16,488 bases of DNA. It comes from Nitrospirota bacterium (GTDB lineage: Bacteria; Nitrospirota; Nitrospiria; Nitrospirales; UBA8639). The DNA lies in contig JAOUGQ010000041.1 in the NCBI GenBank assembly GCA_029865515.1, forward strand, positions 1-16,488, in the 5' to 3' direction. The notes beneath the pieces are model-generated. The model was not told where the DNA came from. It did not search any database and saw only the letters and a list, made by a program, of their open reading frames with translations. Made by a program: the position numbers and the translations under genes. Shown in pieces: positions 1-6,338 of the stretch; positions within the stretch are counted from its first letter, which is position 1; every line of letters begins with the position of its first letter.

Positions 1-487
1 GTATGCGATACGACAACGTTTCATGGATATGTGTGCAAAGCCGCTGCAGGAGCGTGTAGGTTTGAATTGGTTCCACAGGTTGCCAGAACCCTCCAATCCA
101 TGTATTCAATTGAGTGTGCGTTTTCGGCTCCGGAAAGGCCATATAGGGTAACAACATGATTCGGTCATCGCGTTGATAGGTAAAGGGATAATCTATGGCG
201 TAATCGGCGACGAGAAAGTCGAGTGGTGCTTCATTGAATTGCTGTATGAGGACTTCGCTCTCAACAGCTAGCTGGTTGGCAGACACATCAAACGTGGCGG
301 TGGCTACCGAATTGCTTTCCACATCCCGATGCCAAAGCAGGGTCGCTGGTGGCGTGATCGTCAGGGATGACGACTCAATGTGCAGGGCATAGTCTTCTCT
401 CGGACGTAGACGCAAGTGATGCGGTCCGAGTGTCACCACACCTGAGAAATTATAATACGTCCGATGAAGAATTTTATAGCGCTGCAT
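1..487 (-). CDS. Transglutaminase-like family protein, N-terminal part (cut by window edge)
   Basis: The frame starts at the ATG at 487 (minus strand) behind a GGAGG four bases upstream, and stays open for 162 codons to the left edge, so the C-terminal part is missing. The translation begins MQRYKILHRTYYNF and continues with GPHHLRLRPRE. This fits the N-terminal beta-rich domain of bacterial transglutaminase-like proteins (Bact_transglu_N type), whose members typically start with Y/H-x-T-x-Y-x-Y and then have PHxLRLRPR. Residues 90-118 (DFLVADYAIDYPF onward) and the helix LLQRLCTHIHETLSYRI lead into the catalytic domain. The Cys-His-Asp triad would lie outside the window, so activity cannot be judged. 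Such proteins often neighbour DUF403/circularly permuted ATP-grasp genes, which are not visible here. The family call is fairly secure; the substrate is unknown. Confidence 0.82.
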   Translation of the reverse strand, partial: MQRYKILHRTYYNFSGVVTLGPHHLRLRPREDYALHIESSSLTITPPATLLWHRDVESNSVATATFDVSANQLAVESEVLIQQFNEAPLDFLVADYAIDYPFTYQRDDRIMLLPYMAFPEPKTHTQLNTWIGGFWQPVEPIQTYTLLQRLCTHIHETLSYRI

Positions 488-632
488 ACTGCCTCCTATT
501 TTTTGCAATTTCTCCTGTATCAAAGAATTTGTTACACATTCTGATTTAGGAACACCAAAGAAGGTGAATATCTAGGGGGTTATCAGGAAATTTGTGTTAA
601 TTGAAAGTCAGGAGCAGAGATAGCAGATATTG

Positions 633-1433
633 TTAGGAAATAACTTTTCCTGAGGGGCGTATGGCTAGGAATCTTTTCTTCATTCCTTTATCTTGCGTGG
701 CGATTGCTCCTACAATGCAACCAACAAGGCAATATTCCAAATCAAAATATTCATTCTCAATTTTGGTGGTATCTGAACTCATCTCTCTTTCCCCATACTT
801 ACGATAGTAGTCCAGTGCTGCCATAACCCTGATTTGTATCCACCTAAATAATGCCCATCGTTCATCAATGTGCTCTGCTGAAGGCCATGTGTCCTCTCGT
901 GCACCATTATAGAATTCACGGACATATTCTGGGTCAGTGCATATGCGTTTCTGGATTCCTTCTATTTGGCTGGAGTTATCTCCAGGGCAATAATTCCTAA
1001 GTTCTGGAAATCGGACAGGTACGTGACTGCCGTGTACTTCGAAGTCTTTCATGTTTTGTTTCGACTCTCTTTTCCAGTCTTCCAGATGCCTGGTTTGGTC
1101 TTCCCCCAAATTGAAGTTTTCCTCAACCAATTTTGGATTGAAATTAAAAGAACCCTGAATGATAATATGATCGATGTTCAGTAATGGCCCCTTATTTTTT
1201 ACTTCCCACCGAAGTATGGAACCCACAGGCTCAACTCTACCCACTGGGTTTTTGACCGCAGGAATTCTTTTGAAACAACGTGCGCGTTCAATAGGACTTG
1301 TGGTAAGAAGCTCGTAAAGGTTCCTCTGAGTCATCAAAACGCGTTGATTTTTGAATAGTGATTGCAGGATGTCTTTTGGTGCCCCCTGAAGAAAACTTTT
1401 GTCGATGACAACGTCTGTTTTAGCGAAATTCAT
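633..1433 (-). CDS. Hypothetical protein with PIN-like acidic residue pattern, AT-rich
   Basis: This is a 266-residue protein I do not recognise by name. It opens with TDVVIDKSFLQGAP, a beta strand ending in Asp11. Glu41 follows in NLYELL, and the C-terminus has FDLEYCLVG (Asp231, Glu233) then IATQDKGMKKRF (Asp248). An Asp after the first strand, a Glu about 30 residues later and two late Asp residues, the last before K-G, is the metal-site order of PIN-domain ribonucleases. The middle, about residues 60-210, is longer than in a minimal PIN protein (about 130 residues) and is rich in charged and aromatic residues. The start ATG has no clear Shine-Dalgarno. Sampled stretches are roughly 33-45% GC, clearly lower than the transporter and nucleotidyltransferase genes downstream, suggesting recent acquisition. 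No antitoxin gene lies beside it. The PIN assignment is inference; the coding call is good. Confidence 0.7.
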   Translation of the reverse strand: MNFAKTDVVIDKSFLQGAPKDILQSLFKNQRVLMTQRNLYELLTTSPIERARCFKRIPAVKNPVGRVEPVGSILRWEVKNKGPLLNIDHIIIQGSFNFNPKLVEENFNLGEDQTRHLEDWKRESKQNMKDFEVHGSHVPVRFPELRNYCPGDNSSQIEGIQKRICTDPEYVREFYNGAREDTWPSAEHIDERWALFRWIQIRVMAALDYYRKYGEREMSSDTTKIENEYFDLEYCLVGCIVGAIATQDKGMKKRFLAIRPSGKVIS

Positions 1434-1488
1434 TTTACGAAAAACATTTGTCTTTACTGGGTAATCTACTGTCGGTGGATTAATTAGT

Positions 1489-1501
1489 TCAGTTTAACTG
1501 A
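1489..1501. promoter_or_regulatory. Short palindrome upstream of the PIN-like gene
   Basis: TCAGTT and AACTGA are perfect inverse complements separated by one T. The element sits 55 bases upstream of the PIN-like start codon, in an AT-rich gap. It could be a repressor site, but such a short palindrome can also arise by chance. Confidence 0.2.
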
Positions 1502-1541
1502 TTGGGTGGTAATTTTTTGAGAAGTCGGGCACTCAGGAATT

Positions 1542-1567
1542 GTGGGCTTCGCCTAGCCGAAGCCCAC
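1542..1567. terminator. Perfect 10-bp hairpin after the 28-residue gene
   Basis: The arms are GTGGGCTTCG and CGAAGCCCAC around the six-base loop CCTAGC. The hairpin begins 26 bases past the stop of the minus-strand 28-codon gene at 1594. No run of T follows in either direction, so it is not a textbook intrinsic terminator. It could stabilise the 3' end of the short transcript or separate it from the PIN-like gene. Confidence 0.5.
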
Positions 1568-1593
1568 TACTTCCATCGATGAAAACGTCTCGG

Positions 1594-1680
1594 CTATTTC
1601 TTTTTGTCTTTTTTGGCCTGTTGGTTGGCTTTTTGTTTTTGAGCTTTGTCTTTATCTTTTTTTCCGCCTTTGTCTCCCAT
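1594..1680 (-). CDS. Very short lysine-rich protein (28 residues)
   Basis: The minus-strand ATG at 1680 is preceded by AAAGGAGGT at five bases, one of the best ribosome binding sites in the window. It opens a 28-codon frame ending in TAG. The product begins MGDKGGKKDKDKAQ and ends QQAKKDKKK. Twelve of the 28 residues are Lys, and there is no hydrophobic core, so it is probably disordered and may bind nucleic acid or polyphosphate-like anions. I recall similarly short proteins starting MGDKG-x-KDK in Nitrospira-like and some proteobacterial genomes, but that is memory, not a search. The gene stands alone, with a hairpin behind it and about 120 bases of leader before it. Coding is supported by the ribosome binding site, composition and hairpin; function is unknown. 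Confidence 0.68.
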   Translation of the reverse strand: MGDKGGKKDKDKAQKQKANQQAKKDKKK

Positions 1681-1794
1681 GGTGTACCTCCTTTCTTCGT
1701 GAGATTGTCTTTCCTGCTGTGAAGGGTGCGCTGAACTCCACTTATGTGGTGAACGCCTAATTTTTTGTGTTCAAGTTCATCGATTCAGCTTACC

Positions 1795-1818
1795 ATGATT
1801 CGGGAATAATAGAATCAT
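1795..1818 (-). promoter_or_regulatory. Candidate promoter -10 inside an inverted repeat, upstream of the 28-residue gene
   Basis: The arms ATGATTC (1795-1801) and GAATCAT (1812-1818) are exact inverse complements with a ten-base spacer. The spacer contains a minus-strand TATTAT (1806-1811), which matches a sigma-70 -10 box well. The matching -35 is weak (GAATCC at 17 bases). If used, the leader of the 28-codon gene would be about 120 bases. The overlap of palindrome and -10 suggests a repressor-controlled promoter, but it could also be a hairpin in the tail of the transporter transcript. Confidence 0.3.
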
Positions 1819-1860
1819 TCTTGACAAGGATTCTTCTTCGATCCAGTCGTTCAGATTCGA

Positions 1861-3375
1861 TCACACTTCATCCACTGGCTTAGCGATTTTCAGGCCTTGT
1901 CCGGGTTGAATGAACATCCAACAGAGTCCACCGAGTAAGGCGATGCCGGCGGCGATTCCAAGGGAGACCGACCAGCCTAAAGTGTCTGCCAGCCAGGGGG
2001 TGAGTGTTGGGGAGAGGGTGCCGCCCAGGTTGGCGCCGGTGTTCATCATGCCTGAGAGAGTTCCGGCGTAGGGTTTGGATAAGTCCGTGGTTGATGACCA
2101 GAACGGGCCGACGGTGAAGTAGAGCCAACCTGCCCCAAGCGAGAGGAATCCGATGGCGACGAATGGCGCTTCGACATTGGCGCCGATGATGATGGAGAGC
2201 GCGGCCAGGATCATTCCGGCCCCTCCCACACTCGCGCGTCCTCTATTCACTCCGTATTTTTCGGTGAGACGGTCCGTTACCCATCCTCCTACCGGGCAGA
2301 AGACGGCCATGGCGATGAACGGCGCCGAGGCGAAGAAGGCCCCCTGGAGAATCGCAAAGCCTCTCACGTTGACGAGGTAGAGATAGAACCAGGACATATA
2401 CACATAGGCCACGTAGCCGAGGCAGGTGTAACTGAGGGTGAGCCACCAGACGGTGGGTGTAGTGAGGATGACTTTCCAGGGAACGGTGGTTTCCGGAATG
2501 GGAGCGGACGTCTTCTTCCTCTGTTTTTCCGAACGTGGTGGAGCGGGGGAGGAGGTGGTTGAACCTTTCTTTTCTCCGTTACCGTTGCCATTTGCCCGAG
2601 ATGCCGGATGGAGCCAATCGCTCTTTTCAAGATCGGCGAAGGAATCATGAACCGTTCCCCAGGCTTTGCCGGCTCGTCCTTCCAAAGGAGTAGGCAGGTC
2701 TTTGAGAGATTCCGAGCCTTCGATGAGTTCGGCTTCAGCGTTGTTAACCTGTGGGTGTTGCCGGGGATGGTCTGTTGCGTACCAGTACCAGAGCAGCGCA
2801 ATGCCAATGCCTAATCCGCCTGCGACATAGAAGGCCGTTTGCCAGCCGTAATTCACCATGATCCAGGCGGTGACGGGTGGCGTCAGGGCGGAGCCCACGC
2901 CGATCCCTCCGATGGTGATGCCAATGCCTAAGCCCCGTTCGTGGGGGGGGTGCCAGTTGGCCACGGCCCGGTTGAAATTGGGCAGCGCGGCGGCTTCCCC
3001 GATGCCGATGAGGAACCGCACGACCATGAGCGAGCCCATGATCCCGATCAGGTTGGCCAATGGAAGTGTGGGCGCGACAGCCGTGAGGGCGGTAAAGATC
3101 GACCACCAGATGACGGCGAAGGTCAACACACGGCGTGGTCCCCATCGATCCCCCAGCCAGCCGCCGGGAATTTGAAAGAGGGCGTACCCAAAGACAAAGG
3201 CCGAAAAGATTTGTCCCATTTGCAGATCGGTGAGTCCGAGTGCCGGCATCATCTGTCGGGCGGTGACGGAAATATTCACCCGGTCGATGTAGGTGATGAT
3301 GCTGATGAGGAGTAGCAGAAACAGTATTCGCCAGCGGACTCGAGACGGTGTGGGGGATGATGAAAGCGAGTGCAT
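1861..3375 (-). CDS. Major facilitator superfamily transporter, anion:cation symporter-like
   Basis: The 504-residue protein has the 12-helix pattern of MFS secondary transporters. Helix 1 ends ISIITYIDRVNIS, the Asp-Arg-x-Asn-Ile-Ser signature common in the ACS family (hexuronate, glucarate, phthalate and Na/phosphate carriers). Motif A is GGWLGDRWGPRR at 71-82, repeated in the second half as GGWVTDR. RFLIGIGEAAALPNFNRAV (120-138) and ERGLGIGITIGG are also typical of ACS members. The loop between helices 6 and 7, about residues 205-298, is unusually long and polar, with NGNGNGEKK and a Pro/Ser/Lys stretch. The substrate is probably an organic or inorganic anion but cannot be told. ATG 3375 is the only usual start in the open frame, although the ribosome binding site is poor. 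It lies 45 bases behind the preceding nucleotidyltransferase gene and may be co-transcribed with it. Confidence 0.88.
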   Translation of the reverse strand: MHSLSSSPTPSRVRWRILFLLLLISIITYIDRVNISVTARQMMPALGLTDLQMGQIFSAFVFGYALFQIPGGWLGDRWGPRRVLTFAVIWWSIFTALTAVAPTLPLANLIGIMGSLMVVRFLIGIGEAAALPNFNRAVANWHPPHERGLGIGITIGGIGVGSALTPPVTAWIMVNYGWQTAFYVAGGLGIGIALLWYWYATDHPRQHPQVNNAEAELIEGSESLKDLPTPLEGRAGKAWGTVHDSFADLEKSDWLHPASRANGNGNGEKKGSTTSSPAPPRSEKQRKKTSAPIPETTVPWKVILTTPTVWWLTLSYTCLGYVAYVYMSWFYLYLVNVRGFAILQGAFFASAPFIAMAVFCPVGGWVTDRLTEKYGVNRGRASVGGAGMILAALSIIIGANVEAPFVAIGFLSLGAGWLYFTVGPFWSSTTDLSKPYAGTLSGMMNTGANLGGTLSPTLTPWLADTLGWSVSLGIAAGIALLGGLCWMFIQPGQGLKIAKPVDEV

Positions 3376-3420
3376 GGGGGAGGGCTGAAATACTTGTCCG
3401 GGGACTCTGTTGGAAGGCGA

Positions 3421-6156
3421 CTATCCCTTGTCCTTCTTTGCCAATGAAGAAGATTTGGCATGGCTTCCTGATATGGTCTCTTGCTGGATGAATGTTTTGG
3501 CGAGGCGATATTCATCTTCCGGTGTGGCCACCAGACCATCCAGTTTCGCCTTGAAAACGCGATCCAGCACCCGGCGATACGCAGGACCTTTGGGGAGGCC
3601 CATCTCGTCCAGGTCGTGACCGGTTAATGTGATGGACACATGTTGGAATGTGGTGAGATATTCACGAATCCTTTCCATCGCCACATGCGTCGCAGGTTTG
3701 CTCTGCGCCTTGGCCATGAGGAAGAGCACGAGTTCCTTGGGCCATGGCGTGAGGAGCGCGTAGGCTTCCGAGGGAGCCAGATGCTTTTTGTTGAGGGTGC
3801 GCATCAGGGTAGACTGGGCCTGCAAGAACTCTCCGACTGTCTCCGTGGTTTTTTGTGGGAATCCTAACCGTTTCCAGGTTTTGACCAGTTCGGTTTTGCC
3901 TAACGATTCGAACCAGGCCAGGGCATAGAGCAGCCATCGCCCGGTTCCCGGTTTGGCGTTTTCCACCTCATGCCAGGCTAGAATTTTTTCTCCGGATTCA
4001 AACAGCGTGGGCCCGGGTTCTTTCCATTGCAGCTTGGGATGAATGAACCGGAAGAGTTTGAACTGACTCAATCGCTGAACGCCTTTGGCCGGCTCAGGCT
4101 CTTCTAAAATATGGATCAGTTCGTTCCCCAGCCGTGCTCCGGAGAGCCGGTGAAACAATTCCATGGTTTCGGCCTGTTGAATGAAATACTGGGTTTCTTT
4201 ACTGATCTGGAACCCGAACCGCTGTTCGAAGCGGATGGCCCGGAAGACGCGCGTGGGGTCTTCCACAAAGCTGAGACTGTGGAGGACGCGAACGATTTTA
4301 TCCTTGAGGTCACGCCGGCCTCCGAAAAAGTCCAGGAGTTCGCCGGGGGTTCTGTTTAAGCGAATGGCCAGGGCGTTGATGGTGAAGTCCCGCCGGTAGA
4401 GATCTTTTTTTATGGAACTGCGCTCCACGGTCGGCAGCGCGGTGGGATATTCATAATATTCCGTTCGGGCCGTGGCAATGTCCAGATGATGCATCTGTGG
4501 AATGTTGAGCGTCTTGGGAAGCGCGATTGAAACGGTTCCAAATCGCTCATGAATAGTCCATTCCGCCTTGAGCTCTTGCGCTAACGTTTTGCCGAAATGA
4601 ATTCCATCTCCTTCGATGACCACGTCCAGATCGAAGTTGGGAATGTTCATGAGGAGATCACGGACGAATCCGCCTACCAGGAAGGCCGCGACCTCCTGCG
4701 TATCAGCCAATTTCCCAATGATCTCGAGCAAAGCCAGGAGGGCCGGCGGCATCCGGCTTTCCAATTGTTTTTTGAGATTTGAGGTCCGCAATGTTGGCGT
4801 GGGGACGGGTGTCGCAAGCGAGGTCGTCCCGGTTGGGGGCTCGGCTTCGCGTAATTGAGAAGGGAGCCCTTGGTGCATTGCCCGAAGCAAGTCGGTCCGG
4901 CTGAAAATACCAACGACCCGGTCATGATCCAGCACCGGGACGATCCGCTGATTCCGTTCGACCATTTGGTGTTGGACATCTTCAAATGGTGTGGTGGGGG
5001 CGGCCAGGAAGATGTCTCTGAGCATGATGTGATCAATGGGGTGGGTGGCCAGCTTGTGATACAGGGCCTTTTGCACCGCCTCCCGTGTGGCTAACCCCAT
5101 GAATGCTCCAGTGGCATTGACCACGGGTAAGGCGTTGACCTCGTATTGGGTCATGAGGCGTTCGGTCTGTTTGATCGGGGTGTTGAGTTCCACGGTCCTG
5201 ACCGGCGTTGTCATGAGACGCTTGATGGGGAGCCAGGTTTTGGTCTGCTCCTGAAGGAGGGCGTGTATCTTCCGTTCCACTTCGACTAAGGTGAGCCCTT
5301 TAATGCTGGCGGCGGCAGCCATGGTGTGCCCTCCGCCCCCAAAGGCCTGGGTGATATGGTTCATATCCATGTCGGGGTGGCGGCTTCGCCCGATGACTTG
5401 CACTTTGCCCTCCATGGCCACGGCGGCGATGATGGCATCGGCTCCGTGCAATTGCGCCAGTTGTTGAACCACCGGCGCCAGGTCCTGCACATAGTCAGGC
5501 CAGGTAAGGGTGGTGAGAAGAATACGGCGGTGTCCGAGGTTCAGGATTTGTGCCGATTGAAGCAGTGCATGGAATAATTCGAGTTGTGGGGGCGTCCATT
5601 GCCGGCTGATATGCTTCGTGACCTGGTTGATATCAGCGCCTGATTGGACGAGGGCGGCACCGACCTGAAAGTCGCGGGGTGTGGTATTGAGGTATCCGAA
5701 TTGGCCGGTTTCCTCATACAGGGCTATGGCAAATAATGTGGCTTCGGCGGGTGTCCACTTCAGCGATCTGGCTTGCAGTTCTTCGCAGAGGAGGGTGATG
5801 GTGGCCCCCACCGAATCGAGTTTGCAGTAGTCCGCGCGTGGAAGCAGGGGATTGTCCCCCTCCATGGGGTGATGATCAAAGATATGAACGGAAAGGTGTT
5901 GATTTTCAATGGCTTTTTCGAGTGGTCCTAACCGATCCTGATGCTGGGCATCCACTAATATCAGGCGGGTTATTTTTGTGAGGTCCAGGCTGGAGAGTGC
6001 CGTCAAGGGAAGGGGATGTTCGGCGAGAAACGCTCGCTCCCGGGATTGGGCTCCTGCCGGGAGAACGAGATATGCCTCCGGGTAGAGCTTCTTGGCAGCC
6101 ACCATTGAAGCGATGCCATCGAAATCTGCCTCGAGATGCGTGGTGATAATTTCCAT
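3421..6156 (-). CDS. DHH/DHHA1 - CBS pair - tRNA nucleotidyltransferase fusion protein
   Basis: I place the start at ATG 6156 because AGGA lies six bases before it; an in-frame ATG nine codons upstream (6183) has no such site. The product is 911 residues. Residues 1-300 are a DHH phosphoesterase: H7-x3-D11-x-D13, VDAQ near 69, DHH at 94-96 and the DHHA1 glycine motif GGGGHTMAA at 273. Residues about 308-430 form two CBS repeats (adenosyl nucleotide sensing). Residues about 490 onward are a class II nucleotidyltransferase head: VGGFVRD, DLD (509-511) for the metals, RRDFTINA (588-595) and EDPTRVFRAIRF (632-643). A helical body follows, ending GPAYRRVLDRVFKAKLDG. This architecture is known from Aquifex- and Geobacter-type A-adding tRNA nucleotidyltransferases. 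It probably adds or repairs the tRNA 3' CCA end. Whether it adds A only cannot be told from sequence. Confidence 0.92.
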   Translation of the reverse strand: MEIITTHLEADFDGIASMVAAKKLYPEAYLVLPAGAQSRERAFLAEHPLPLTALSSLDLTKITRLILVDAQHQDRLGPLEKAIENQHLSVHIFDHHPMEGDNPLLPRADYCKLDSVGATITLLCEELQARSLKWTPAEATLFAIALYEETGQFGYLNTTPRDFQVGAALVQSGADINQVTKHISRQWTPPQLELFHALLQSAQILNLGHRRILLTTLTWPDYVQDLAPVVQQLAQLHGADAIIAAVAMEGKVQVIGRSRHPDMDMNHITQAFGGGGHTMAAAASIKGLTLVEVERKIHALLQEQTKTWLPIKRLMTTPVRTVELNTPIKQTERLMTQYEVNALPVVNATGAFMGLATREAVQKALYHKLATHPIDHIMLRDIFLAAPTTPFEDVQHQMVERNQRIVPVLDHDRVVGIFSRTDLLRAMHQGLPSQLREAEPPTGTTSLATPVPTPTLRTSNLKKQLESRMPPALLALLEIIGKLADTQEVAAFLVGGFVRDLLMNIPNFDLDVVIEGDGIHFGKTLAQELKAEWTIHERFGTVSIALPKTLNIPQMHHLDIATARTEYYEYPTALPTVERSSIKKDLYRRDFTINALAIRLNRTPGELLDFFGGRRDLKDKIVRVLHSLSFVEDPTRVFRAIRFEQRFGFQISKETQYFIQQAETMELFHRLSGARLGNELIHILEEPEPAKGVQRLSQFKLFRFIHPKLQWKEPGPTLFESGEKILAWHEVENAKPGTGRWLLYALAWFESLGKTELVKTWKRLGFPQKTTETVGEFLQAQSTLMRTLNKKHLAPSEAYALLTPWPKELVLFLMAKAQSKPATHVAMERIREYLTTFQHVSITLTGHDLDEMGLPKGPAYRRVLDRVFKAKLDGLVATPEDEYRLAKTFIQQETISGSHAKSSSLAKKDKG

Positions 6157-6203
6157 AGGGTTTCCTATTCTAGCAGGGATCATGAATGGCCGGAAGTTTT
6201 TCG

Positions 6204-6231
6204 AATATAGAAGAAGAATACGGTTCTTGAA
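6204..6231 (-). promoter_or_regulatory. Candidate promoter for the DHH-CBS-nucleotidyltransferase gene
   Basis: On the minus strand TTCAAG (6226-6231) and TATATT (6204-6209) are spaced by 16 bases. Transcription would begin near 6197, giving a leader of about 40 bases to the ATG at 6156 but only about 14 to the ATG at 6183, which supports the shorter reading frame. Confidence 0.35.
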
Positions 6232-6246
6232 AATCTTCTGTTGATT

Positions 6247-6259
6247 GAGAGGCCCTCTC
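6247..6259. promoter_or_regulatory. 13-bp palindrome in the divergent intergenic region
   Basis: GAGAGG and CCTCTC flank a single C. It is the first of two palindromes between the divergent starts at 6156 and 6339, in the leader or promoter zone of the Lys-rich protein gene. It may be an operator; as a short site it is uncertain. Confidence 0.25.
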
Positions 6260-6287
6260 CATGTTAGATGGGGGCAACTCAGGAGGC

Positions 6288-6306
6288 GATCCGTCCGGGA
6301 CGGATC
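6288..6306. promoter_or_regulatory. 19-bp inverted repeat upstream of the Lys-rich protein gene
   Basis: GATCCGTC and GACGGATC are exact inverse complements around CGG. The site ends 32 bases before the ATG at 6339 and 20 bases before its AGGAGG. In DNA it has the symmetry of a dimeric repressor site; in RNA it would form an eight-base-pair hairpin just ahead of the ribosome binding site. No U-run follows, so it is not a terminator. Confidence 0.4.
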
Positions 6307-6338
6307 ATTTGTCGATCACACAATCAGGAGGGTGACAC

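Noticed and set aside
367..549. 60-codon plus-strand frame at the left
   Set aside because: It lies mostly antisense to the transglutaminase-like gene, has no ribosome binding site, and its translation resembles nothing.
1540..1722. 60-codon plus-strand frame rich in Phe and Leu, resembling a membrane peptide
   Set aside because: It is the antisense of the 28-codon lysine-rich gene (AAA/AAG codons read as TTT/CTT), without its own ribosome binding site.
2744..3145. 133-codon minus-strand frame and other long frames over the transporter
   Set aside because: They overlap the clear transporter gene in other phases and give Arg/His-rich translations typical of shifted reading in GC-rich codons.
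6156..6183. Upstream ATG for the DHH-CBS-nucleotidyltransferase protein
   Set aside because: It lacks a ribosome binding site; the conserved start of the DHH domain and AGGA spacing favour ATG 6156.
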